A program made the position numbers and the translations under genes. Positions 41,126 through 49,913 of a stretch of DNA of 64,000 bases are shown in pieces; the stretch's first letter is position 1, and the number at the start of each line of letters is the position of its first letter. The DNA comes from Streptomyces sp. A012304 (GTDB lineage Bacteria; Actinomycetota; Actinomycetes; Streptomycetales; Streptomycetaceae): NCBI RefSeq assembly GCF_026008495.1, contig NZ_BQUN01000134.1, positions 26,252-90,251 on the forward strand. The letters run 5' to 3'. Below the pieces are notes generated by a model. That model was not told where the DNA came from. It was given only the letters and a program-made list of their open reading frames with translations, and ran no database searches.

Positions 41126-42018
41126 GCGTCACCGTACGCGTCCCCGCGAAGGTCAACGTCCAGCTCGCGGTGGGCGCGGCCCGCCCCGACGGCTTCCACG
41201 ACCTGGCGAACGTCTTCCTCGCGGTCTCCCTGTTCGACGAGGTCACCGTCACCCCGGCCGACGAGCTGCGCGTCACGTGCACGGGTCCGGACGCCGCCCA
41301 GGTCCCGCTCGACCGCACCAACCTGGCCGCGCGCGCCGCGCTCGCGCTCGCCGAGCGCTACGGCCGGACGCCCGACGTGCACCTGCACATCACCAAGGAC
41401 ATCCCCGTCGCCGGCGGCATGGCGGGCGGCAGCGCGGACGGCGCGGGCGCGCTGCTCGCCTGCGACGCGCTGTGGGGCACGGGCGCGTCCCGGGAGGAAC
41501 TCCTGGAGATCTGCGCCGAGTTGGGCAGCGACGTGCCGTTCAGCCTGATCGGCGGCGCCGCCCTCGGCACCGGGCGGGGCGAGCGGCTGACCGCCGTGGA
41601 GGTCGGCGGCACCTTCCACTGGGTGTTCGCGATGGCGGGGCGGGGGCTGTCGACGCCGGCGGTGTTCCGTGAGTTCGACCGGCTCGCCGAGGGCCGGGAC
41701 GTCCCCGAGCCCGTCGCCTCCCAGGACCTCCTCGCCGCCCTCGCCAAGGGCGACCCCGAGGCGCTCGCGGCGGCCGTGTCCAACGACCTCCAGCCCGCCG
41801 CCCTGTCCCTCTTCCCCGAACTCGCCGACACCCTCGCCGTGGGCCGCGCGGCCGGCGCCCTCGCCGCCCTCGTCTCCGGCTCGGGCCCCACCACCGCGTT
41901 CCTCACCCGCGACCCCGCCGCCGCGGCCGAGGTCGCTGCCGCACTGCGCGCGTCCGGCACCTGCCACACCGTACGCACCGCCTCGGCCCCGGCCCCGGGC
42001 GCGACCGTACTCCCCTGA
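41122..42018 (+). CDS. ispE: 4-diphosphocytidyl-2-C-methyl-D-erythritol kinase
   Basis: A 298-residue GHMP kinase of the MEP isoprenoid pathway, phosphorylating the 2-OH of CDP-methylerythritol. Motifs: VRVPAKVNVQLAVGAARPDGFHDL at the N-terminus (split here: PAKVNVQLAVG then RPDGFHDL), the ATP-binding PVAGGMAGGSADGAGALL, GSDVPFSLIGG and the C-terminal VSGSGPTTAFL. It overlaps ksgA by 4 bp. Confidence 0.96.
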   Translation: MSVTVRVPAKVNVQLAVGAARPDGFHDLANVFLAVSLFDEVTVTPADELRVTCTGPDAAQVPLDRTNLAARAALALAERYGRTPDVHLHITKDIPVAGGMAGGSADGAGALLACDALWGTGASREELLEICAELGSDVPFSLIGGAALGTGRGERLTAVEVGGTFHWVFAMAGRGLSTPAVFREFDRLAEGRDVPEPVASQDLLAALAKGDPEALAAAVSNDLQPAALSLFPELADTLAVGRAAGALAALVSGSGPTTAFLTRDPAAAAEVAAALRASGTCHTVRTASAPAPGATVLP

Positions 42019-42084
42019 CCCCGCCGTCCGTCCCTCCGCCCGACTACCCTGGAGGGTCGATCGATCCCCCCGGGCAGGAGTGAA

Positions 42085-43890
42085 ATGGCCGTCAATCTGG
42101 TCAATGTCGAGAACGTCAGCAAGGTGTACGGAACCCGTGCGCTCCTCGACGGCGTCTCGCTCGGCGTGTCCGAAGGGGACCGGATCGGGGTCGTCGGGCG
42201 CAACGGCGACGGCAAGACCACCCTGATCCGGATGCTCGCCAAGCTGGAGGAGGCCGACTCCGGCCGGGTCACGCACTCCGGCGGGGTGCGCATGGGCGTG
42301 CTCACCCAGCACGACTCCCTCGACCCCACCGCGACCGTCCGGCACGAGGTCATCCGGGACCTGGCCGACCACGAGTGGGCGGGCAACGCCAAGATCAGGG
42401 ACGTGCTGACGGGCCTGTTCGGCGGGCTCGACCTGCCCGGCTTCCCGCAGGGCCTGGACACCGTCATCGGGCCGCTCTCCGGTGGTGAGCGCCGCCGTAT
42501 CGCGCTCGCCAAGCTGCTCATCGAGGAGCAGGACCTGATCGTCCTGGACGAGCCGACCAACCACCTCGACGTCGAGGGCATCGCCTGGCTCGCCGACCAC
42601 CTGCGGGCCCGCCGCTCCGCGCTGGTGTGCGTCACCCACGACCGCTGGTTCCTCGACCAGGTCTGCACCCGCATGTGGGACGTGCAGCGCGGCACCGTCC
42701 ACGAGTACGAGGGCGGCTACTCCGACTACGTCTTCGCGCGCGCGGAGCGGGAGCGGATCGCGGCGACCGAGGAGGTCAAGCGGCAGAACCTGGTCCGCAA
42801 GGAGCTTGCCTGGCTGCGGCGCGGCGCCCCCGCCCGCACCTCCAAGCCGCGCTTCCGCGTCGAGGCCGCCAACGAGCTGATCAAGGACGTGCCGCCGCCC
42901 CGGGACAGCAGCGAGCTGATGAAGTTCGCCTCGTCGCGGCTCGGCAAGACCGTCTTCGACCTGGAGGACGTGAGCGTCCAGGCCGGCCCCAAGACGCTGC
43001 TGAAGCACGTCACCTGGCAGCTCGGCCCCGGCGACCGCATCGGCCTGGTCGGCGTCAACGGCGCGGGGAAGACGTCCCTGCTGCGGGCCATGGCCGAGGC
43101 CGCCCGCACCCAGGGCGAGGTCCAGCCCGCGGCCGGCCGGATCGCCGTGGGCCGGACCGTGAAACTCGCCTACCTCTCCCAGGAGGTCGCCGAACTCGAC
43201 CCGACCTGGCGGGTGCTGGAGGCCGTGCAGCGGGTGCGTGAGCGCGTCGACCTCGGCAGGGGACGCGAGATGACCGCGGGTCAGCTGTGCGAGACGTTCG
43301 GCTTCAACAAGGACAAGCAGTGGACGCCGGTCGGGGACCTCTCCGGCGGTGAGCGCCGCCGCCTCCAGCTCCTGCGGCTCCTCATGGACGAGCCCAACGT
43401 CCTCTTCCTCGACGAGCCCACCAACGACCTCGACATCGAGACCCTCACCCAGCTGGAGGACGTCCTCGACGGCTGGCCCGGCTCGATGATCGTCATCTCC
43501 CACGACCGTTTCTTCGTCGAGCGCACCACCGACAAGGTGTACGCCCTCCTCGGTGACGCCACCCTGCGCATGCTGCCGCGTGGCATCGACGAGTACCTGG
43601 AACGCCGTCACCGCATGGAGGAGGCCGCCGCCGCCTCCGCCCCGGCCCCCGCCCAGAAGCCGGTGCCCGAGAAGAGCGCTGCCGACCAGCGCGCCGCCAA
43701 GAAGGAGTTGCAGAAGATCGAGCGTCAACTCGACCGTGTCTCCGAGAAGGAGACCAAGCTGCACTCCCAGATCGCCGACAACGCCACCGACTTCACGAAG
43801 GTCGCCGAACTCGACGCGGAACTGCGCGCGTTGACAGCGGAACGTGAGGAGCTGGAACTGCGCTGGCTGGAACTCGCCGAGGACGCCTGA
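42085..43890 (+). CDS. ABC-F family ATPase (Uup/Etta-like, no membrane domain)
   Basis: A 601-residue soluble protein with two ABC domains: GRNGDGKTT, LSGGERRR, LDEPTNHLD; then GVNGAGKTS, LSGGERRR, LDEPTNDLD. They are joined by a linker of about 80 residues. The C-terminus (from about 535) is a charged coiled coil (KKELQKIERQLDRVSEKE), as in Uup. AGGAG precedes ATG 42085. ABC-F proteins act on the ribosome. The coiled-coil end points to a housekeeping Uup-like role more than antibiotic resistance, but this is not certain. Confidence 0.93.
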   Translation: MAVNLVNVENVSKVYGTRALLDGVSLGVSEGDRIGVVGRNGDGKTTLIRMLAKLEEADSGRVTHSGGVRMGVLTQHDSLDPTATVRHEVIRDLADHEWAGNAKIRDVLTGLFGGLDLPGFPQGLDTVIGPLSGGERRRIALAKLLIEEQDLIVLDEPTNHLDVEGIAWLADHLRARRSALVCVTHDRWFLDQVCTRMWDVQRGTVHEYEGGYSDYVFARAERERIAATEEVKRQNLVRKELAWLRRGAPARTSKPRFRVEAANELIKDVPPPRDSSELMKFASSRLGKTVFDLEDVSVQAGPKTLLKHVTWQLGPGDRIGLVGVNGAGKTSLLRAMAEAARTQGEVQPAAGRIAVGRTVKLAYLSQEVAELDPTWRVLEAVQRVRERVDLGRGREMTAGQLCETFGFNKDKQWTPVGDLSGGERRRLQLLRLLMDEPNVLFLDEPTNDLDIETLTQLEDVLDGWPGSMIVISHDRFFVERTTDKVYALLGDATLRMLPRGIDEYLERRHRMEEAAAASAPAPAQKPVPEKSAADQRAAKKELQKIERQLDRVSEKETKLHSQIADNATDFTKVAELDAELRALTAEREELELRWLELAEDA

Positions 43891-44200
43891 CAGATCCGTA
43901 CGGCGTTCGCCGCCGCGCGGCGGCCGGCGAGCGGCGCGAACCGACAGTGCGCACACCGGCGTTCACGCTTCCACCCTGCGCGCGACGACGGCGCGTGCGC
44001 CGCGTGAAGGGGGAGTGAAGGCGCGTAACGACGGCATCACGGCCCGGTCCTCCCTTGGGAACAGGGGCGGACACGGGCCCCTGCGCTGTCGGTCGCGGGT
44101 GATAGAAAGAGCCGTCTGAGACTTTTCTTCGATACGACTCGTGGGTCCGTCACGAACCTCGGGGCGTGGCTAAAAATCAGTGACGAGGGGGAACACGCTG
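43891..44200. other. 310-bp intergenic region without a gene
   Basis: Just after the ABC-F stop there is a GC-rich imperfect hairpin (GCCGCCGCGCGGCGGCC around 43909-43925) that may terminate transcription. A short AT-richer stretch around 44098-44145 (GATAGAAAGAGCC ... GATACGACTCG) may carry the promoter of the next gene. No convincing -35/-10 pair or reading frame was found. Confidence 0.5.
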
Positions 44201-45964
44201 ATGACTCAGCCGCCCGACCAGCCGCCGCAGCAGGACGGTTTCGGAGCACCGCAGATGCCCGGCCAACCGCCGCAGGCTCCGCAGCCCGGATACGGCTATC
44301 CGCAGCAACAGCCCCAGCAGCCGGGCCCGTACGCCCAGCAGCCCGGGCCCTACGGCGCTCCGCCCCAGCAGCCCCCGTACGGGCAGCCCCCACAGCCCGG
44401 CCCGTACAGCCAGCCCCAGCAGCCCGGCCCGTACGGCGCCCAGCCGAGCGGCCCCTACCCCCAGCAGCAGGGCTACGGCTACCCGCCGCCTCCGTTCCCC
44501 GGCGCGCCCGGCACCCCGCCGCCCGGCGGTTCGCGCAACCCCTTCAAGGGCAAGCCGGCCCTGGTCGTCGGGGCGGCGGTGGCGGCGCTGCTCGTCATCG
44601 GCGGCACCGTCTTCGCGGTCACGAGCGGCGACGACGAGGGCGGCAAGAAGCCGGTCGCCAAGGAGAGCGACGACGGCAAGGCGACGGCGAGCGAAAGCCC
44701 CGTCAACCCCGGTGACGGCAGCGGCGACGGCGGCGAGGAGTCCGAGGACTTCAACGCGGACCGCAAGGCCGGCGAGGCCAAGGTGCTCTGGTACAAGGAG
44801 GCGCCCGACGCGCCCGCCTCCGGCGCCGACGCCCCCGGCATGTGGATCACCTCCAAGGCGGCGGTGAAGGCCGCCTACAAGGAGGTCGTCGCGTACAACA
44901 TCGCCGACGGCAAGCCGACCTGGTCCACCATCAGCCTTCCGCAGAAGGTCTGCGCGGTCACCCCGCAGAAGACGGCCGACGACAAGATCGTCATCGCGTA
45001 CATGAGCGGCACCAGCGACCGCGCCAAGTGCAACCAGCTCCAGCAGATCGACCTCGCCACCGGCGCCCAGGGCTGGAAGGCCACCGTCGAGGACGGCAAG
45101 CTCTTCGACAGCGCCGCCTCCATCTCCCTGTCCCTCGCGGGCAACACCCTGATGGTGGGCCGCTCCTCGTCCGGCACCGCGTACGACGTGCGCACCGGCA
45201 AGAAGCTGTACGACACGCAGAAGTACGGCGAGGACTGCTTCCCGAGCGCCTTCGCGGGCGGCACCAAGCTGATCGCGGTGTCCTCCTGCGACGCGCTGGG
45301 CGCGAACGAGCACGACGAGGTGCAGGAGCTGGACCCGGCGACCGGCAAGGTCAAGTGGACCCAGAAGTTCGACAAGGGCTGGAGGGTCGAGCGGACGTAT
45401 TCCGTGGACCCGCTGGTGGTCTACAGCACCAACGACGACAAGAAGGCCTGGAACATCTCCACCCTCAAGCCGAACGGCACGTTCCGCTCGCAGGTCGGCT
45501 TCGACGAGGAGTTCGCGCCCGAGTGCGGCTTCGCCATCCTCACCCGTGACCTCACCGGCTGCACGGGCACGGCCGCCGACGCCAACACCCTCTACCTGCC
45601 GACCGACGCCAAGAGCGGCGCCAACGAGATCGTCGCGATCGACCTGTCCACCGGCAAGGAGAAGTGGCGGGTGAAGTCCCCGACGGAGGAGGCGATGCAG
45701 CCGGTGAAGGTCGAGGGCGGCAACCTCATCGCCTACGTCGAGCCGTCGTACGACACGGCCGGCCGGGTCGTGGCCATCCCGACGGCGGGCTCCGCGCACA
45801 CGCCGAAGACGGTGATGCAGCTGCCGAAGAGCACGATCGACATCGAGGACGGTTTCTACTCGCCCGACCTGGCCTGGGTCGACGGCCGCTTCTACCTCTC
45901 CTCCACCCGGCTGACGGGCAACGACGACTCGAAGGAGAAGCTGATGCTCGCCTACGGCAAGTGA
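44201..45964 (+). CDS. Membrane-anchored beta-propeller protein with Pro/Gln-rich cytoplasmic domain
   Basis: A 587-residue protein. Residues 1-115 are low-complexity Pro/Gln/Gly/Tyr repeats (QQPGPY type), residues 124-148 form one membrane helix, an Asp/Gly/Ser-rich linker follows, and from about 195 to the end lies a PQQ-like beta-propeller with repeated D-x-A-T-G-x-x-x-W units. GAGGGGG precedes ATG 44201. The enzyme cofactor residues of true quinoproteins are not evident, so a binding or scaffold role is more likely. It is followed after 67 bp by a paralogue. Confidence 0.85.
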   Translation: MTQPPDQPPQQDGFGAPQMPGQPPQAPQPGYGYPQQQPQQPGPYAQQPGPYGAPPQQPPYGQPPQPGPYSQPQQPGPYGAQPSGPYPQQQGYGYPPPPFPGAPGTPPPGGSRNPFKGKPALVVGAAVAALLVIGGTVFAVTSGDDEGGKKPVAKESDDGKATASESPVNPGDGSGDGGEESEDFNADRKAGEAKVLWYKEAPDAPASGADAPGMWITSKAAVKAAYKEVVAYNIADGKPTWSTISLPQKVCAVTPQKTADDKIVIAYMSGTSDRAKCNQLQQIDLATGAQGWKATVEDGKLFDSAASISLSLAGNTLMVGRSSSGTAYDVRTGKKLYDTQKYGEDCFPSAFAGGTKLIAVSSCDALGANEHDEVQELDPATGKVKWTQKFDKGWRVERTYSVDPLVVYSTNDDKKAWNISTLKPNGTFRSQVGFDEEFAPECGFAILTRDLTGCTGTAADANTLYLPTDAKSGANEIVAIDLSTGKEKWRVKSPTEEAMQPVKVEGGNLIAYVEPSYDTAGRVVAIPTAGSAHTPKTVMQLPKSTIDIEDGFYSPDLAWVDGRFYLSSTRLTGNDDSKEKLMLAYGK

Positions 45965-46031
45965 GGCACCGGCTTCCCCCCGCCCGTCGTCCCCGCCCGA
46001 CTCACCGAGCTCGACCCGAGGTACCCACACC

Positions 46032-47957
46032 ATGACCCAGCCGCCGCCCCCGCCGCCCAACCAGCCCCCGCAGCCCCCGCAGCAGGGCGCGTTCGGCGCG
46101 CCCCAGTCGCCGCCGCCGGCCCCGCCGGAGGGCCCGCAGCTCGACAAGACGCCGGCCCACGGCGGCCCGATGCCGCACCAGGCCCAGCCCGGCCAGCCCC
46201 CGCAGGCGCCGCCCGGCCCGCCGCAGCCCCAGCCGGGCTACGGCTACCCGCAGACGGCCCCGCCCGCCCAGCCGCAGCCCCCGTCCGGCCCCGGCTACGG
46301 CTACCCCGGCCAGACCGCCCAGCAGCCCGGCGGGTACGGCCAGCCCAACCCGAGCCCCTACGCCCAGCAGGCCCCGTACGGCCAGCAGCCGGGCTACGGC
46401 TACCCGGGCCAGCCCCAGCAGGGCCACCAGACGCCCCCCGGCGGCTACGCAGGGTACGCGGGCCAGCCCACCATGCCGATGCACCCGCAGCCGGCCGGTG
46501 GCTCCGGCACCGGCCGCAAGATCAACGCCCAGATGGCGATCATCGTCGCGGCGGTCGTCGCGATCGCGCTGATCGTCGGCGGCGGCGTCTGGTACGCGAG
46601 CTCGGGTGACGGCGACAAGAAGGACGACACGGCCAGCTCCGGTGGCACCAAGGGCGGCGACACCAAGGGCGGCGGCGGAGGCACCTCTTCCGGCGGCACC
46701 GAGAAGGTGCCCTCGAACCCGGAGTCCAAGGTCCTCTTCCAGCTGCCCTCGCCCGCCGTCGCCAAGGACGACAGCGTCGTGGTGACCGGCTCCTGGCTGA
46801 CGGACAAGGCGTATGTGAAGGCGGGCGTGGCCGAGATCAACGGCTACGACCGCGACAAGGGCACCAAGCTGTGGACGATCAAGCTGCCCGGCCCGGTCTG
46901 CACGGCCAGCAAGCACGCCACCGAGGACAACAAGACGGCCGTCGTCTTCCAGCCGAAGATGCCCGCGAAGGACTCCTCGGCCGGGTGCAGCCAGGTCGCG
47001 GCGATCGACCTCGCCGCCGGCAAGCAGCTGTGGTCGAAGGCCGTCGAATCCGGCGACTACCCGGTCACCTTCGACAACGTCACGGTCGGCGGGAACACCG
47101 TCGCCCTGGGCGCCAACGAGGGCGGCGCGGCCTTCGACATCACCACGGGCAAGCAGCTGTGGGCCCCGAAGCCGACCGACAGCTGCTACGACGCCGGCTA
47201 CGGCGGTGGCGCCAAGCTGGTCGCGGTGCGCAAGTGCGGTGACTACGACGCGCGCGAGCTGCACATCCAGACCATCGACCCGGCCTCCGGGAAGGTGCTC
47301 TCCGAGTACAAGATGGCGACCGGCATCGAGTACGCGAGCATCGTCTCCACGGACCCGCTGGTCGTGGCCGCCGACGTCGGCGACAGCGCCCAGGACGGCA
47401 GCGGCATCTCGGACTTCTTCTCCATCGACAACAAGACCGGCAAGCTGCGCACCCGGATCTCCGCGCCGGGCGAGCAGTTCGCGGCCCGCTGCGACGGCAT
47501 CACCAAGATCGAGCAGTGCACGGGTGTGGTCGCCGGCAACGGCCGGCTGTACCTGCCGACCGAGGAGCACGACGGCACCGGCGAGTACAGCGAGACCAAC
47601 GAGGTCCTCGCCTTCGACCTGGCCACCGGCAAGCAGACCGGCCAGCGCGCGGACGCCGGCGACGACTTCGAGCTGATCCCGCTGCGCATGGACGGCGGCA
47701 ACCTGATCGCCTACAAGCGTCCGCCGTACGACCAGGGCGGCCAGATCGTCAGCATCGACGGCGGGACGTTCAAGCAGACGGTGCTCATGCGGAACCCGTC
47801 GACGGAGTCGGTGCGGGACGCCGAGTCCAGCATGTCCCCGGAGTACTCGGAGATCATCTACTCCCAGGGGCGGCTGTACATGTCCCAGGTGTACGCGGAC
47901 GACTCCAGCTCCCGCGACAAGGAGTATCTGGCGCTGGCGTTCGGCACGAGCGGCTGA
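46032..47957 (+). CDS. Paralogous membrane-anchored beta-propeller protein
   Basis: A 641-residue protein with the same plan as its neighbour: a Pro/Gln/Gly/Tyr-rich segment (1-160) with YGYPGQ-type repeats, a membrane helix near 172-197, a Gly/Lys/Thr linker and a PQQ-like propeller (DLATGKQ, DITTGKQLW, DPASGKVL). Four Cys pairs sit in the propeller of both proteins. ATG 46032 follows a weak GAGG. The pair is likely co-transcribed and ends at a strong terminator. Family function is unknown to me. Confidence 0.85.
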   Translation: MTQPPPPPPNQPPQPPQQGAFGAPQSPPPAPPEGPQLDKTPAHGGPMPHQAQPGQPPQAPPGPPQPQPGYGYPQTAPPAQPQPPSGPGYGYPGQTAQQPGGYGQPNPSPYAQQAPYGQQPGYGYPGQPQQGHQTPPGGYAGYAGQPTMPMHPQPAGGSGTGRKINAQMAIIVAAVVAIALIVGGGVWYASSGDGDKKDDTASSGGTKGGDTKGGGGGTSSGGTEKVPSNPESKVLFQLPSPAVAKDDSVVVTGSWLTDKAYVKAGVAEINGYDRDKGTKLWTIKLPGPVCTASKHATEDNKTAVVFQPKMPAKDSSAGCSQVAAIDLAAGKQLWSKAVESGDYPVTFDNVTVGGNTVALGANEGGAAFDITTGKQLWAPKPTDSCYDAGYGGGAKLVAVRKCGDYDARELHIQTIDPASGKVLSEYKMATGIEYASIVSTDPLVVAADVGDSAQDGSGISDFFSIDNKTGKLRTRISAPGEQFAARCDGITKIEQCTGVVAGNGRLYLPTEEHDGTGEYSETNEVLAFDLATGKQTGQRADAGDDFELIPLRMDGGNLIAYKRPPYDQGGQIVSIDGGTFKQTVLMRNPSTESVRDAESSMSPEYSEIIYSQGRLYMSQVYADDSSSRDKEYLALAFGTSG

Positions 47958-47975
47958 TCGCCCCCTGTCGCCGTG

Positions 47976-48007
47976 ACGGCCCCGCCCCTGCTCAGGGGCG
48001 GGGCCGT
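47976..48007 (+). terminator. Terminator after the beta-propeller pair
   Basis: A perfect 15-bp GC-rich stem, ACGGCCCCGCCCCTG (47976-47990) with CAGGGGCGGGGCCGT (47993-48007), 18 bp after the stop codon. The 2-nt loop implies the innermost pairs open. Confidence 0.85.
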
Positions 48008-48217
48008 TCACGTACCGCTCAACACCCTCGAATGCGAGGAATTTCGGCGATCCGGGGCACTTCTCACCGGTAGGGGGAGCGCGACGTCGAACAAGCGTGT
48101 AGCTTCCGGGGGCATGAAGGACGAGGTGCCGGGGGGCACCTTTTGTCTGTCTGGTTGTCCGTCTGGCTTTGCCTGTTGTCCGTGTGGGCATCCATGGGGG
48201 GACTGGGGGGTTGCTCG

Positions 48218-48907
48218 ATGGGAGTGCGGTTGATGGTGGTCGACGACCACCGACTGCTCGCCGAGGCGTTGGCCTCGGCGTTGAAGCTGCGGGGGCACCG
48301 GGTGCTCGCCGCGGCGGCGCCCGCCGCGGGAGCGGCGGAGCTCGTGATCACCCGGGCACCCGAGGTGTGCCTGCTGGGTACGGCGACACCGGCCGAGCCG
48401 GGCGTCTTCGATCCCGTGGTCCGCATCAAACGGGAGCGGCCCCAGGTCGCCGTCCTCGTCCTGGGACCGGTCCCGAGCCCGCGCGGCATCGCGGCGGCCT
48501 TCGCGGCGGGCGCCTCCGGCTACGTACGCCACGACGAGCGCATCGAGGGCGTGGAACGGGCGATCATGAAAGCGAGGTCGGGTGAGGCGGCGGTGGCGCC
48601 GCAGCTCCTGCAAGGAGCCTTCAGCGAGTTGCTGAACCCGGCGGCCCAGCCCGACGACGAGGGCCAGCGCCTGCTCCAGATGCTCACACCCCGGGAGGTC
48701 GAGGTCCTGGTCCGGGTAGCCGACGGCGAGGACACCCGCCTCATCGCCGCCGGCATGGGCATCGCCCCCTCCACCGCCCGCACCCACGTCCAACGCGTCC
48801 TGATGAAACTCGGCGTCGGCTCCCGCCTGGAAGCAGCCGCCCTGGCAGCCCGAACGGGCCTACTGGACCGAGCGAGCTCCTTGCCGAGGGGCCCGCACGA
48901 GCCCTAG
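48218..48907 (+). CDS. Orphan LuxR-family regulator with a degenerate receiver
   Basis: A 229-residue protein with a receiver-like N-terminus and a LuxR helix-turn-helix (MLTPREVEVLVRVADGED ... STARTHVQRVLMKLG). The acidic pair Asp9-Asp10 (VVDDHR) remains, but the phospho-acceptor position is Gly54 (VCLLGTATP), and the switch Lys is Arg104 (GYVRHDE). It therefore cannot be phosphorylated in the usual way. GGGGGG lies 7 nt before ATG 48218. No kinase gene adjoins. It may be controlled by a small molecule or by level alone, like other atypical response regulators. Confidence 0.88.
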   Translation: MGVRLMVVDDHRLLAEALASALKLRGHRVLAAAAPAAGAAELVITRAPEVCLLGTATPAEPGVFDPVVRIKRERPQVAVLVLGPVPSPRGIAAAFAAGASGYVRHDERIEGVERAIMKARSGEAAVAPQLLQGAFSELLNPAAQPDDEGQRLLQMLTPREVEVLVRVADGEDTRLIAAGMGIAPSTARTHVQRVLMKLGVGSRLEAAALAARTGLLDRASSLPRGPHEP

Positions 48908-48959
48908 TACGTCCGGGACGCGGAATGCACCGGTGAGGGTCGCCTGCGCGTTCCCCGGA

Positions 48960-49439
48960 TCACGAGTGGAGCGTGGCGTCGGCCAGCGCGAGCACGATTC
49001 CGTCGCTGTCGTCGCACTCGCTCGTGGATGTGATGACGAGTTCGACGACACCTGTCATATCCACGGTCACGTTCTGCGGCCGGTTGATCTCCGCGCCCAC
49101 GGTCTTCAGCGCACGGCCGTCGCCCGCGATCGTCACCTTGATCAGTTCGGCCGTGCTGTTGTCGTCCAGGCCGATGGTCGGCGTGAGTGACCTGTACCGC
49201 TCATTGATGCTGTATTCGATGCCGCCCGTCGTGCTACAGGGGTAGACCAACGTCATAGCCTGCTCGTATGACTTCGCCCCCATGGTCACCGACCGAAGGT
49301 CGAACGAGCCACTGCCACGCACGGGGGAAAGGTCGGTCAGCGGCACCGTGCCCGTGGGAAGCGGCGCCGGGCTCGACGGTTCAACGGCCTCGGCGGCTTC
49401 TGAGCCCCGGAAACCCGCCGAACCCGACAGCTCCGGCAC
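48960..49439 (-). CDS. NPCBM-like domain protein, possibly a truncated fragment
   Basis: A 159-residue frame whose residues 33-155 look like an NPCBM/NEW2-type carbohydrate-binding module (VPLTDLSPVRGSGSFDL, YEQAMTLVYPC, IEYSINERYRSL, LVITSTSECDDSDG). The only in-frame start is GTG 49437-49439. There is no signal peptide, membrane anchor or ribosome-binding site, and a stop codon at 49494-49496 closes the frame. Full members usually have an N-terminal anchor or enzyme. It may be the remnant of a longer gene. Confidence 0.5.
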   Translation of the reverse strand: MPELSGSAGFRGSEAAEAVEPSSPAPLPTGTVPLTDLSPVRGSGSFDLRSVTMGAKSYEQAMTLVYPCSTTGGIEYSINERYRSLTPTIGLDDNSTAELIKVTIAGDGRALKTVGAEINRPQNVTVDMTGVVELVITSTSECDDSDGIVLALADATLHS

Positions 49440-49493
49440 CCGAAACCCCGGGTCCCGGAGCTGTTCCGCGTCACGTGAGGAAAGCGGCGCCCG

Positions 49494-49877
49494 CTACTCG
49501 CCCCGCGGCGCCTCCCCCTCCGGCGACACCGCCTCCGGCGGCAGCGGCGGCGCGGGCGGGGCCGCGGGCCGCAGCTTCAGCCAGGCCAGGAAGAAGATTC
49601 CCAGCGCCAGCATCCCCAGCCCCGTCCACAGGTTGATGTTGATGCCCTGGGCCTTGTCGATCTCCGCGTCGCCGTCGGTGAGGCCGGCGATCGTGACGAT
49701 GACGCCGTAGACGACGAACAGGCCGCCGATGATGCGGCGCAGGTCGAAGATGCGGGCGGCCGTCGCGGACTTCTGCTCCAGCTCGGTGACCTCCCGCTGG
49801 ACGTCCGCCTCGGAGTAACCCGCGTGCCGCAGCCGCTCGGCCGCCGCGCGCTCGTCGGGTTCGAATCGCTCAGACAT
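49494..49877 (-). CDS. Two-helix membrane protein next to a sodium symporter
   Basis: A 127-residue protein. The N-terminal 45 residues are charged and coiled (ERFEPDERAAAERLRHAGYSEADVQREVTELEQ), then two membrane helices (about 48-65 and 84-102) and a Pro-rich tail. ATG 49875-49877. It lies 36 bp downstream of the SSS symporter gene on the same strand and is probably co-transcribed. It could be an accessory subunit, but no family function is known to me. Confidence 0.8.
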   Translation of the reverse strand: MSERFEPDERAAAERLRHAGYSEADVQREVTELEQKSATAARIFDLRRIIGGLFVVYGVIVTIAGLTDGDAEIDKAQGININLWTGLGMLALGIFFLAWLKLRPAAPPAPPLPPEAVSPEGEAPRGE

Positions 49878-49913
49878 GGTCTTTCCATCCTCCCGCGATG
49901 GGCGTCGGCGGGC

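Noticed and set aside
42085..43890. Antibiotic-resistance ABC-F protein
   Set aside because: The C-terminal coiled coil is Uup-like and no antibiotic cluster is nearby; a resistance role cannot be supported.
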